Source: Brachionus rotundiformis (taxonomy: Eukaryota; Rotifera; Eurotatoria; Ploima; Brachionidae). From it: a stretch of 64,000 nucleotides of DNA. Positions 1-11,730 of the stretch are shown here, piece by piece (position 1 is the stretch's first letter; the number at the start of each line of letters is the position of its first letter). A model generated the notes under the pieces. It worked only from the letters and a program-made list of their open reading frames with translations. It had not been told where the DNA came from and did no database searches. A program made the translations under genes and the position numbers. Where the stretch lies: the NCBI GenBank assembly GCA_016802295.1, contig JAESIW010000137.1:5892146-5956145 (forward strand). The letters are read 5' to 3'.

Positions 1-638
1 ATGTATTCATTAATACCATATTCTTTGGATACTATTAATAAATATTCCGAATGGTCATCATTGGTGTAATTATAATGCGAGCCAACATTTACAATCTTTA
101 AAATTTTACTTAATTTTTTGCGGCTTAAATGTGGCAACAGGAGCCAAAAAATTACTTGTTCAAACTTCCATCCATCTGACATGGTTGACATCATTTGAGT
201 TATTTCGGTTTCTTTGAATTGAATAACACGATAAACTCGTTTGACATTTTGTTGTGTAGACTTTTTCTCGTCCCTCTCCTTGATTCTCTCTTTGACCATA
301 TTGATAAGCTCTTGGATGTTGTAAAACTCGGCCTCTTCAAGAACACCTTCTTCGATAAGATTTTTTTCAATGACCAGTTTGCCGTATCTAAGGTAGTTAA
401 GTATAGGCGGAAAATATTGGGGATCACGATCGATCAGGTAGGCGCCTGTGTCATCCTTATCAGTCATCAGACTCACCGAAGGATCGTCCTGGAGAAGCTT
501 GTAGAAGAAAGAATGAGCATTTTTGCACAACGTGGTCTTTGTGGTCACAAAATACTGTCCACCAATGTTCAAGCGGACCCATTCGGTTTTCAATTTGCCA
601 TTTGTGTTGCCATTAACACCATTCGAAAGAGCTTCCAT
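1..638 (-). CDS. KCTD2/5/17-like BTB (T1) domain protein, 3' end missing
   Basis: The minus strand encodes a T1-type BTB protein in two visible exons, 638-156 and 95-1, separated by a 60-bp GT-AG intron (155-96). The gene continues beyond the left edge. Motifs read from the translation are WVRLNIGGQYF, YLIDRDPQYFPP, LNYLRYGKLV, GVLEEAEFYNI and TMSDGWKFEQ, and after the intron IVNVGSHYNYTNDD. These match KCTD2/KCTD5/KCTD17, which are pentameric BTB adaptors for CUL3 ubiquitin ligases, known also for acting on G-protein beta-gamma. The first in-frame ATG (638-636) is taken as the start. The frame stays open upstream to a possible 3' splice site (exon edge near 691), so an upstream coding exon is possible. 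A 158-codon open frame on the plus strand here is only the antisense shadow. The identification is firm; which of the three vertebrate paralogs it matches best is not decided. Confidence 0.88.
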   Translation of the reverse strand, partial: MEALSNGVNGNTNGKLKTEWVRLNIGGQYFVTTKTTLCKNAHSFFYKLLQDDPSVSLMTDKDDTGAYLIDRDPQYFPPILNYLRYGKLVIEKNLIEEGVLEEAEFYNIQELINMVKERIKERDEKKSTQQNVKRVYRVIQFKETEITQMMSTMSDGWKFEQVIFWLLLPHLSRKKLSKILKIVNVGSHYNYTNDDHSEYLLIVSKEYGINEY

Positions 639-3600
639 TTGATTCTGGTCCTCTTGGTTCAATTGAATTAAGTCTATCTGCTCTAAATCCACTTGGATAA
701 AAAAAAATATTTAAAATTTTAATATAATAGTTGGCTTGATTGCAAGCATTTATAAAATTTGAAATTCATAAATGCAAATATATCTGGCTGAAAACTAGAT
801 TGCAGCATTAGAACTAAAGATTTAAAACAAATATTTGTCTTTTTTTGCTTGATATCCTGCAAATCGATTTTGGAAAATTTTAATTGAGGACTGTGTTACT
901 ATTCAGTATAAAAATATTTTTTTTATAATTCTGTTTTTTTTTAAAAAGTGCATTAATTTTTATAAAATCGATTTTATGGTGTAAATTTTTAATAAGGCTG
1001 ATTTAGAATATTTCAGCGACAATTTTTTTTATGATTATAACAAATATTCAAATTTGATTGACACTCATTTTTGTTATTAAAAAAATCAATATTACTTTTT
1101 AAAATTAAAATATATCGAATCTAAATCAATAGATGACGCTTAACTATTTTTGATTTAAATGAGTTAATTTTACGCCAAAAATAAATTAATAAATTCATGG
1201 AATTAATTTCTAGCTCATATATCATTTATCATTAAGAAAAAATTTCTATTTAAGTATTTAAGTAAGCCGGAATCATCAATGATAATTGTCATCTGATTCC
1301 TCAATTTTCTTAATATATTTTTGCCACTGAAATGGAAATAAAACCTGCGTAAAAAATTAAGCATAAATTGTCTTAAAGAGAATATTTCTAAAATGGTGAG
1401 TTTATTAGTTTATTTTTGACATTTATTTTTTTCTAACTTAAATAATTTAAAACTATCAGTCTAGAATGCAATTTATTTTTTTACAATAAATAAAGGAAAC
1501 AATTTTAAAAATAAGTTACTTTAAGTAAAACTTTTTAAGACTTAAGCGGTAATTTTATCTTAGAAAAAAAAGATAAGACTAAAAAATTCCACGCTGAAAT
1601 GCTGATAGTTGATTATTTTTCAAACTGAACTATACCATCTAAAGGTTACATTATGGTTATATTTATTTGAAAAGAAATTTTAACAATAAAAAATGTGCTG
1701 AAGTGAATAATTTAATCGCATAGATCATCAACAACCGCTTGATTACCAACAAAATGTTAGGTTCTTGCACCATAATAATAAAAATAAAATTTAATAAATT
1801 TGAAAGCATACGAATAAAGGAAAGAGCTAAAATTTTTCTTTGTTCATGATAAATCAATCAGTTAAGCAAAAATAAATTCTAATAAACTAAGCTGGTTTTA
1901 TTCTTTAAAATTGACTCATGCTTCAAACATAATCTAATTAAATAGAAAAAGTTTTAATTTGAAATATGAATTTGATTGATAGACCGGATGATTAAAATTA
2001 AAAAATGTAATAAATTATTCTTATGTGAGATAAGCCTAGTAAATTGGGTTTCAAAAAAAATAATAAAAAAAGTAATTCACTAGCATTAAATAAATATTCT
2101 TACAGACAAATCCTGCAAATTTTAAAGAGGTCTTTCTTATTTGGGATTAAATTTTTTAATTCTTTTATAACTGAAATAAATATTTTAATTTTTTTTTAAT
2201 TAACAATACTTATGATAAAATAAAAGAATTTTCTTATACAAGTTGAATTTTTATTGACTAATTAGGAGCCAGGAATCTTAGCATGTCTATAAAATTCTTC
2301 GGATTTCAGTTAAAAATGCCTCAACGTTTAGAAACAAATGATTGACATGAAAAATAAATTTAATAATTAAATAATAAAGTTATTCAAGCTTATATTGAAT
2401 AAAATAAATTATTAATAGAGCCAAGTGATTTGAAATAATCGAAAATTAATTAAATAATTAGAAAATTTGATTCATTTGAAATACAAATGTAGAAAATGAT
2501 AAAAATGACGCCTTGACATGCTTGAAAATTGAAAAATTAATCAACCTTCTTCTAATTTTAACAGCTTATTCTATTATTATATTAAAAATTGTGGAAATAA
2601 GTCTTCGAATTAATTTTTTTCTCATCTGAAATAATTATGATAAAAAAGGATTAGTATTCTTAGATAAGGTTATCTCTTTTAAAATTATCTTTTAAAATAT
2701 AATTGAAAATTAATTAAAACTAAATCAATTGGGGATTAGAACGCCTATATACTTTCACATACTAAAACTCAAATTATTATTATTTGTAATTTTAAATATA
2801 CAAAATATGAAAAAGATAATCACGTTAGATTAATCAATATTCACAAATGGATTTTTAATCAAAAATATACTCAAAAATCTTTTCAAATGTTTATATTCAA
2901 TTTTAAATAAATATGTTTTTTAATCTATATAGGCTAAATATTTGCTATTTAATTTTCAATTTATAAATAAAAATCAATAAATGTAAAACTAATCAAAATT
3001 CGTCAGAATACAGCATTAATTCGATCGTACTGGTCCCATCCATTGGCAAAACCTTTAGATTTAATGATACGATTTCAAAACCAAGAACCAAGAAGTGGTC
3101 AATGATTCAAGTACCAAGTAATCAAAATTAATTTCAAAGTTAAAAGATAAAATAGAGATATCTAATATATAAACTAATAAAAGTGAAATTATCGCTTAAA
3201 TAAAATCTGTCCATTTTGGCTCTCATATTCCTCCTCTACTCGAATTTATCATTGCATTCTTAGTTTTTGGAATAAGCTTTCTAATTGCTCACAACGAGAA
3301 GAATTATCCTATTTATCCTTAAAAACCAATATAATGTGGTTCCAAATTCTTTTAATTAGACCGCATATCATTCATTCTAAAAAAATATTATGAAAATTGA
3401 TTAAAATTTTTTTTTAATCTACATGTTTATTCTAAGAAATAAGATTAAAAATAAATACATTCTAATACTCACAAAAAAACAAAATGACTAACAGAATAAT
3501 TCAAAAACTATAAATTTTTGTAGCATTTAAAAGAATGTTACATAATAAATGATTGATTTGAGAATTTAAGTCATATTTACACAGATAATCTTCATCTTAA

Positions 3601-4229
3601 AAATTGTTTCTTATTTAATCTTAGAACAGCTGATAAGATTAGATTTTTCATCAAAAATTATAAAATTATCAAAACTCGACCAAAAAATTCTAAATTTTTG
3701 AAAATTTACTTACAAACGCGCTATGGCAAAGCAATCTTGCTTAAGTCGTCGTCTAATTAGATCGTTATTGTTTAGTAATTGTTTATTTTTTAATTAACAT
3801 TATGCTAAAAAGAAATAAGGCAAAATGAATACTTGACGGATATGAATTGATTAAAATTAATAATAAAAAAGGTTATTTAGGAAATTAAATGAGCTAAGCG
3901 AAATGTGACAAAGTTTTTTGTTTGTAAATCAATCAAAAGGGAATATGTTGCCTTGCATTGGGTATTCATATTTAGATGGTACTCGGATTGGAAAATATCT
4001 CCAACCTTCGCATATTTAAATCAAATAATTTTCGCTTTTTTTTACAAAATTTATATTTATTTTAACTTGTCAGTTTTTCAATCTGAATAAGCCAAAGATC
4101 ATTAGCTTTCAAATGAATTAATAACGATACTTAATGAAAAGTAAATGAAAAATTTTAGATGAAAGGATAATTATCAATATAAAATTTCTACATCGATTAA
4201 AATTTTTAAAGAGGAAAATTTATTCAAAT
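639..4229. other. AT-rich intergenic stretch
   Basis: About 3.6 kb of very AT-rich DNA. Short open frames occur on both strands (for example 1663-1857 minus and 3905-4090 plus), but they are low-complexity, lack recognisable motifs and look like chance. I see no RNA gene or repeat array. The left end probably holds the promoter and 5' UTR of the KCTD gene, and the right end the carotenoid oxygenase 3' UTR, with an AATAAA on the minus strand just past its stop. Confidence 0.5.
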
Positions 4230-5762
4230 CTATACTAAATTACGAAAGTTGATTTGATCTGCAAAAAATCCATGAAAAGTGAAAGCTCCTTTAACTTCTT
4301 GGGGTATATCAGCCCTGGCAATTTCTTTTAAATCTTTAGCGTCTAATATTGACAAATAATCATTTTTTTCACACAATACCATGACTAATAGAACACCATC
4401 ATCTTCAGATTTTGCTTCTGGATTTTCGACGAAAATCGGTTCGCTTGGCAACGCATGAAATCCATCAAGACCATACTTTGTTTCGTGAATCTCTTGGGAA
4501 TTTTCTAAATTTACTTTGACAATAGAAAATGGATGTGTGTAGTGATTGGCGCCATAAACATACTTGTAAGGTAAACCATTATATCGCCAGTAATTAATAA
4601 CTGGCAATTCGAAAGCAATTTGTGAATTAAGGGTTTTCATTTCGCAATAAACCTCGTCATTTTGAGTTGATTTCTTGTTAAGTGGAATTGTAATTCGTTT
4701 TGGTAAAGCTTTCATCATATCCGTATTCATTAGTTTACCATCTCTCATATTTTCATATGAAAAATTCTCTATATTAAAATGTTTCGAGTCGTACGATGAC
4801 AAGTCCAGAAATATTTGGTCATCTACTTCATAGGCATTAATGTAATGAAAAGTAAACTGGGGATCTGTGACAAATTTTTGGTTTATTATTTCTCCTGTGT
4901 GCTTGTTTATGATGCGAATATTGGTAGGGAAATCTTTTTGGGTTATTAATGCTGATGATCTTGGCTTATTTTTAATTAAAGACTCGATCATTAGTTTAAA
5001 ATTGACTTGTAGACATTGCTCTAGAAAAACAATGTAATTTTCTGTGACAGAAAAGCTATGAAAATAGGAAAAACCATCTTTATAACTTGATGGTACACTT
5101 GCGATTATTTCCGCATTTTGGCAAATATGCTCAGATTGTCGACCCGGATCACCACCTTTGAATCTTATAAACTCATAATGAGCGAGTTTGTTCTTACCTT
5201 TTGGATTGACACCCATTGTTATCCAAGTACCATCTCGTTCAATATGAGGATGCGCAATTGATGAGCGAACAGTTGGCAAATGATCCTTGATGTTGACAGT
5301 ATGTTTAACCTCTAGTCCATTGGGATCCAATTTACACATTAGATGTGTCTCTGTGAGTGCGTACAAATGATCTTGAGCATACGGCATTATATTCACGTTT
5401 ACATTGTCAGAAGTTTCAGGTGGAAAGAAAAAATTCTTAAAACGCTTGTAAATATTTGAATTTTTGTCAACGCTTCCAAAGTTTGGAAACAATTTTTTGT
5501 TTTCCAGTGTTTTAATGTAAGACTTGGTCTCTAAAAGTTTATTAGAGTAATGAACATCACCATTTAAAACAGTAAATTTATGGACACAAGCTTGTCCGTC
5601 AAATAAATGTTCATAGGTATTTTCGCCGAATTTAAAACGGCCTGGGCCATTTCGATACAAAGAACCATTTACCCATTTCGGAATTTCACCTTTGACGACA
5701 GCTTTTACTGGCGTTTCAGTACTTTTTGATAATGACCTAAGTAAATTTCCATATCCAGGCAT
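4230..5762 (-). CDS. Carotenoid cleavage oxygenase (BCO/RPE65/NinaB family)
   Basis: A complete single-exon gene of 510 residues. The family folds as a seven-bladed propeller that holds a non-heme Fe(II) with four histidines and splits carotenoids or related polyenes with O2. The four ligands appear at H171 (AHPHIERDG), H235 (YFHSFSVTENY), H306 (FHYINAYE) and H497 (FTFHGFF). The N-terminal family motif GSLYRNGPGRFKFGE lies near residues 33-47. Length is close to the vertebrate BCO1/BCO2/RPE65 range of roughly 530-580. No signal peptide is evident, so it is probably cytosolic, or mitochondrial if BCO2-like. A role in making retinal from dietary carotenoids fits an algal-feeding animal, but that is inference. 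Substrate and cleavage position cannot be read from the sequence. It is intronless, as are only a few other genes here. Confidence 0.93.
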   Translation of the reverse strand: MPGYGNLLRSLSKSTETPVKAVVKGEIPKWVNGSLYRNGPGRFKFGENTYEHLFDGQACVHKFTVLNGDVHYSNKLLETKSYIKTLENKKLFPNFGSVDKNSNIYKRFKNFFFPPETSDNVNVNIMPYAQDHLYALTETHLMCKLDPNGLEVKHTVNIKDHLPTVRSSIAHPHIERDGTWITMGVNPKGKNKLAHYEFIRFKGGDPGRQSEHICQNAEIIASVPSSYKDGFSYFHSFSVTENYIVFLEQCLQVNFKLMIESLIKNKPRSSALITQKDFPTNIRIINKHTGEIINQKFVTDPQFTFHYINAYEVDDQIFLDLSSYDSKHFNIENFSYENMRDGKLMNTDMMKALPKRITIPLNKKSTQNDEVYCEMKTLNSQIAFELPVINYWRYNGLPYKYVYGANHYTHPFSIVKVNLENSQEIHETKYGLDGFHALPSEPIFVENPEAKSEDDGVLLVMVLCEKNDYLSILDAKDLKEIARADIPQEVKGAFTFHGFFADQINFRNLV

Positions 5763-6378
5763 TTTAGTGTATTTTTTATTTTAGATTTTTTGAAAAATTC
5801 ATTTATATAATTATTTAATCTTATATAAAAACTATTCACGTTTTTTAGTTTGTTAAAAGTTTAAAATATTATCAAATATTTATTATTTTTTAAAATGCCA
5901 TAAATTATTCCAAAATAGTTTTTCTTTCATATTCCAATTTTATCATCTGAAAGTTTTTTAAATATACAGCGCAATTTGTCCTTTAATTTTATTCTTATAT
6001 ATTTTATCTATATTCGCATTTAATATTTACAATTATTTAAAAATTTATTTCAAATAAAATCTTTAAATATCTATTATGTTTTTATAACAATTAACATATT
6101 ATTAACTTTTAAACTTATATAAAGTCATTCTCAAATGATCGAATAAATCACTTCCTCATTTGAAAAATATATCTCAAAAGTCTCTTATAATATTTGTCTG
6201 ATTTATTTGACTGTTTGAATCAATTTTAACCCAAATTAGAAAAAATAAAAAATTAAGAAAAAAATAAAATGTATATGGTTTATTATTTTGAAATAAATTT
6301 CGAACAAGGTATATAAAAATTATTAAAACAAACTCTCAAACTTTTACTCATAAAATAAATGCCAATAACCAAAGCCTT
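5763..6378. other. Intergenic region between oxygenase and BRCA1
   Basis: AT-rich stretch of 616 bp between two minus-strand genes. It should hold the BRCA1 3' UTR and the oxygenase promoter and 5' UTR. No motif is distinctive enough to name. Confidence 0.5.
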
Positions 6379-9300
6379 TTACTTTTCATAAGTCTGATAT
6401 TCACCAAAATTCATTTGTTTATAACAAGCTAGTGAATCAATTAGCCACGACTTATTAACACAATCTATATTATTTTGCTTCAAAGTTTCAGCTATTTTAC
6501 TCGATATTTTCTTGAATTTGTCATCAAAAATGACTATTTTTGCTTTGCTTGAATCATCTACACTAAATTGCTTTGCTTTTCCCTTGACAATTCCTCCATT
6601 TAAATTTACCAATTGAGTCAAATCATCCAAGCTTACCGAATCCACACTCAAAAATTCACCAATGAACAAAAACTCATGAGACTGTAGCAGATATTTATCA
6701 CTGGTTCTGGACTTCATGGGTCCATTGTGTATTCCAAAAGACTTATCGCCTCTGATCTCGAATTTATCAGGCTTTATCATCTGACCCATGTTGATGCAAT
6801 TCAGGATCCATGCTACTGAAACAATCCATATCTTTCTTGATATTGCTTTCAGGTATTTGTTTGTGACACCACACAATAAATTTTTATCCGCATCTACAAT
6901 CAAATGGGTCGTAGATTCAGTAATTTCATTTGAAACTCTAATTCCGTTGGTTTCAGCATAATTATTGATAATCGACTTCATTTCGGATGGAAGAAGTGAA
7001 TAGACAAATTCAATATTGTTTTTTGATTTGTTTGTTATATTTGATAAAGCGATTCTTCTTGCGGGCTCTTCGCAAATTGTTTGGTTTTGAACCGAGTAGT
7101 GGTCTTTGCATATATCTTCAATTATTTGGCAAGCACTGTCTGTTAATAGCTGAGTTTCAGAAGACTTCTTTTTTTTTGAACTATTAGTTTGGGTTGGTAC
7201 CGAATCTGTCATTTTGGGCATTAAAGACTGGTTAAAATTTAAGCTAGATTGATCAGCCATTGTTACATTTGCCAAACTAACACCCAATATATCTTTTGCC
7301 AAAGGTATGTTTTTTTCACTTGGATTTTGAGTAACATTGGTCAATAAAATTTGATTTTGATTATAATTACTAAGATTAAGGGAATTTAAAAAATATGAAT
7401 GATTGTCAAAGTCGGCTTTTTTGGCTTCGGTAGCTTTGGGTTCTTTGAAATTTTCATGGGTTATTTCTTCCTGTAATAAAGATTCATCTTTAATAAGCGA
7501 TTTTTCCACCGGGTCAGCTTGAATTTGCACAGTGTCTGGTATAACCATTTGTTTATCATTTTGCTTCTCATTTTCATGCTCAAACAAAATTGTATTATCA
7601 TTTTTATCATTGGAAAAAGTTCTTATTCTGGTAGAACTATTGACAATGGCTTGAAGTCGACTGGCCGATTTCGACAGAGTCTCGTTAATACTTCGAATTT
7701 CTTCGTCAATACATTGGTTATCCATTTTGACTGGCGTGTCCTCAACAACAAGACTTTGGTCATTTTGATTAACTAATGTATCTTCTATTAGAGTTAAATT
7801 TTTATTTTTTTCAGCATTTTGTAAAAAACTTCCATCATTTTTTTCACCCTTGGCGGTAAACTCAAGCTCTGGAATTCTTTTGTATCTTTGAGATTTTTTG
7901 GCACTATTGGTGCTCAAAAGCTCGCTAAAATTGCTTAGGAATGCCGAGCTTCTTCTATTAACTATTTCATTTGACAAAATAGCTTGAGTATCTTTTTTTT
8001 CCAAAATTGGTTCATTATTTATATTTAGAGTGTCCAGAATAACAGTTGGTTGATTTGGTGGTGAATCGGGAATGGATTGAACACTTGTTTGCATCAATGA
8101 CTCAAAATATTCACCTAAAATTTCATCCAAAATCTCTGATTCAAGAAGTAGATAAATTTTTTTAATTAAAAATGATTCCAATCTGACAAAATCGACTAAA
8201 AAATTGTCAATAAAATCATCAAAACTACATTGAACTCCTTGATCCTTGGTCTCCTTTTTTGTATCAGTATTGGTCCCTATTGACTTAGTTTGCTTAATTT
8301 TTTTGTCACAATTTAAACAAGTTAAATTTATCAATTGGTTTGTTTGTGATAAATCTGAATCGGACTGAGTGCGTTTAAGGTTTTGTCTTGATTTTAGAAA
8401 TCTCACTGTTTTTTTTCCGGATTCATTGTTTAATTTGGGACTAATGTCTAATTGAGGAAGTGGTTGATCACATAACTTTGGCCCAGCTGTTTTTGGTATT
8501 TGAATCAGACTATTACGAGCTAACTTGGGGGTTGTGTTGACTGTTATGCATAGATTACTATCACTTTTATGTCGCATGGAGCTATTTTTATTCAAAGATT
8601 GGTTGGTAAATTTAAGTGGGTCTTAAAATTAAAAAAATTGTAGATCTAGTCAATTAAGCTAATTCTACTTACTAAATTTTTTAATGTGTAATTCTTTACA
8701 GAAATACGATTTTGACGGAAATCTTAGCTTTAATTTTTCAACAACTTTTGAAAATAAATAATTAAAAAAATTCAAAATATTTTTCATTCTAACTTACAGT
8801 CTATTTTAGACATATCATGATATTCAGTAGAATTATGATTTTTATCTGTATTTATTTCTGCTTCATTTATAACTATTTCTTTTTTGCTCGCATAGTTTGG
8901 ATCAGTGCTCAATTCGCCAAAAGAACCATCAAATATTATGAAATTTTTATTTTTCTCTTGGGCATTTTCATTAAAATTTTCATTTTGGTTCTTTTCAATT
9001 CTAGCTATGCTTATTGATGACTTGACAAAGCATTTAGTCTTATTATCGTCTACATATTTTTCTACATCATCTATGATTTCATTAGCTTGTTTGCTGGTTC
9101 CTGGTTCGTTTTTTTCCAACCATTCTGCCACTTTGTTTGTCAGAGGAATTTTACTTGTTTCATTTAAGATTATTGGTTTTTTAGAGTTGGACTGATCATT
9201 GTCTTTGGCAACTTGGATCAAAGAATTATCTTGTCTAGTTGAGGTAATAATCGAATTTGTAGAAGTCAATTCGTTTTGGTTAGGTTTAATTTTTTTTGTA

Positions 9301-9871
9301 GACGGTTCACTTTCCTCCTAAATCTTAATTGTTTTAATAGTTTAAAATTCATTTGCTTCAAATAAAACATACCGAGCTGATAGTTCTTTTTTTCAGTCTT
9401 GATCTTTGCACTTGGATAGAAAAATCACTTGACGATTTTGGGTTGCTTTGGTCAATTTCAGTTTCTACCGTCGTCATATTAGCTTTCTTTTCTGGGAACT
9501 TTCCTGGATTTATAGCGCCCATTTCTCTGGTAAAAACTTCATCAAGACTTTTTGTTTTAATTATGTAAGGATCTAATGATGAGAATTGCTTTAGCGAGCG
9601 TAAATTTATTGTGTTTTTGCACAATGGACAGCTTTGGCTCCGTTTGGACCCAATGTAGTTTTCAATACATTTCTTGCAAAATGTGTGCTGACAATTGGTA
9701 ATTACGGCATTTTCAAAAAAGTCCATGCTTTATTTTAAAATAAAAAAGTGAATTTAAATAAATATTATCTGATGAAAATTAGAAATACCATATTGTACAC
9801 TCAAAGCTTTTTTTGACCAGATGAATTGCGGATGAGAGTTGTTCGAGAAGTTTTCTATCATTTGATTCCAT
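6379..9871 (-). CDS. BRCA1: BRCA1 ortholog: RING plus tandem BRCT E3 ubiquitin ligase
   Basis: Four exons on the minus strand: 9871-9789, 9727-9373, 9317-8798 and 8621-6379. Introns follow GT-AG and phases agree, giving about 1066 residues. The N-terminus is a C3HC4 RING with C25, C28, C40, H42, C45, C48, C61 and C64, almost the same spacing as human BRCA1, and the stretch CPLCKNTINLRSLKQ is BRCA1-like rather than BARD1-like. The long middle is acidic, Ser/Thr-rich and has many SQ/TQ sites, as expected of ATM/ATR substrates. Two BRCT repeats close the protein (about 854-1066), with FEIRGDKSFGIHNGP resembling the BRCA1 inter-BRCT region. The known family role is homologous recombination and checkpoint control with BARD1. 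A phosphopeptide-contact serine (YSLLPSE) and lysine (NKYLKAI) are kept, while the residue aligning by eye with human R1699 looks like valine. The protein is shorter than the human form (1863) and longer than the worm form. A 50-nt GT/AG-flanked segment inside intron 3 would shift the frame and was not used. Confidence 0.9.
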
Positions 9872-10973
9872 TTATTTTAAATAAAATTAAAAATCTTGTA
9901 ACATATAATTTGGTATTTTATGCAATCAACTTTTTTTTGTTAAAAATACAAAATTTCAGTTTTTAATGTTAAGAAATTTTTTTTTTGTTTTCAAAAAAAT
10001 TTTCGAATAAAATTTAACTTTTTAATCCAAAAAGAAAGCTATTAATCAAGTAAAATTTAAATTAAATTAAAATTTATATCATCAATAATAATTAATAAAG
10101 CTACTGACAACCATTATTAATATATTTATTGGTGGTAAGATGTAGTGAAATTTTACAAATGATAATATTTTTTTATTTATTTTTAATTGCATAATGTGAT
10201 TATTATTAAGACGTCTTATCTTTTAATAATTTTATTAAACGAAGAAGTAAAATTGTGTTTTTAAAGTGACTTTTTTGAGTATTTAAATTATTTATAATGA
10301 TAATTGGTATTAATAAAAGTACATATTATGGATTAAAAAATCAGCCAATTTTAATTAAAAGAAATTATATTAAGCCTCTTTTTTTTACCTGTACGTTGAC
10401 AATATTTAGTATATATTTTAGCATTCTAAATTAGCTATGTTATTCAATTTTTGGCCATTAAAAGATCAATTTTACCTAAGAATTTCAGAACAAACATTGT
10501 GTAAAACTTTTCTTAACTATTTAATTCTGAGAAGTTTAATCTGAATAAAAAATTGATAAAATAAGCTTAAAATGCTTAATGGAAAATACATAAATAACAT
10601 TTCTTCATATTTTTAGTCAGCTAACTAAAAAATAATTTTAGCTTTTATTTATATTTTCTTATTTGATTAAAAATGAGGCAAAAATTTTGACTCTTAGGTG
10701 AAAGAACTGCGCGTATCGCATCTTAGTAATTCTAAATTGGAAGGATTTTTTCGCTCTAGGGTTGATAATTTTCAATTGAAAAACGAGAAAATTCTTTTTT
10801 AAAGCAGAGTTTATGTTAATTTTAAAGCGTTCTTTAATACATAATAATTTTTTAAATATAGTACTTCTACACAAATTTTAGAATGAACACCCAATATAGC
10901 AAAAATTTAATAAATATTTCTCAATCGAAAAATTATTTTCTTAATTTAAAAAAGTCTAAAAGCTATCTACAAA
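9872..10973. other. Divergent intergenic region between BRCA1 and SDHC
   Basis: About 1.1 kb between two genes that point away from each other, so it carries both promoters. The DNA is AT-rich. A short minus-strand open frame (10659-10874) has no recognisable features. No TATA box or other site stands out from the background. Confidence 0.45.
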
Positions 10974-11523
10974 ATGATCCTAAGTCCAGCCACACGTGTC
11001 TTGTTCCGTAATAGCAAAAACTTGACCATTTTAAGAAGGTAAATGATGCTAAATATTAATGAAATTGTCTTAGGTATTGAATAATTTAAGTCGAGCCAAT
11101 GGCTATGCCAGAAGCGCTGCTGAAGAATCAAAGTTATTTTGGGAAAAAAATGACAAGTTAAAGAGACCAATGTCTCCTCATTTGACCATTTATCGTTTGC
11201 CTCTACCAGCTAACTTGAGTATCATGCACAGAGGCACCGGTGCCGCAATGACTGGTGTTGTTTTGGGCTTTGGATTTGGTTCGTTTCTTTGGACTGGTAA
11301 ATTTGACCAAGTAGTTGAATTTTTGCGCGATAATGTACATCCACATGTAATGCTCACAGCTAAAGTTATTTTAGCATTTCCGCTTTGTTATCACGCAATG
11401 AATGGAGTTCGTCACTTAATTTGGGATACAGGCAGGGCACTTGACTTGAGAACTATTCACAAGACAGGCTACGCCATTATAGCCTTGGCATTTTTATTCT
11501 CTCTGGCCATTGGAACAATGTAA
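10974..11523 (+). CDS. SDHC: Succinate dehydrogenase cytochrome b560 subunit (complex II)
   Basis: Two exons, 10974-11038 and 11091-11523, give about 165 residues. The 52-bp intron is placed so that AG plus T completes a serine codon; the earlier AG at 11071-11072 would run into a stop. The protein is a membrane anchor of mitochondrial complex II, holding heme b and the ubiquinone site with SDHD. The first exon supplies a basic N-terminal mitochondrial presequence. Family signatures are RPMSPHLTIYRLPLP, the HRGTG motif of the quinone pocket, and CYHAMNGVRHLIWDTGR, whose first histidine is the expected heme ligand. Three hydrophobic segments follow these motifs. An AATAAA lies at about 11585, in the short gap before the next gene. 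Confidence 0.95.
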
Positions 11524-11730
11524 ATCTATCATTTACTGTTGTTTAATAATTAAACTTATAAAGATATTTAAAATTCTTAGTTTTAATAAAATTTATCTGT
11601 CATATCAACGCCTTGTATTTTTCTTTGCCTAGAGATTTGTTTTTTTTTTTAAATGCTCATTTAGCAGGATTTTATATTTATTATTTAGTTTATTTTTAAG
11701 TTTTTTTGTTGAATTGATTTAACAGATAAT

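Noticed and set aside
195..671. 158-codon plus-strand open frame
   Set aside because: It is exactly antisense to the KCTD BTB exon, whose minus-strand translation matches the family throughout.
3905..4090. 61-codon plus-strand frame
   Set aside because: Phe/Tyr/Ile-rich A/T-coded run, no motif, no splice context; chance.
8673..8722. 50-nt GT/AG-flanked open segment inside BRCA1 intron 3
   Set aside because: Inclusion shifts the frame and brings a stop in exon 4; direct joining of 8798 to 8621 keeps phase.
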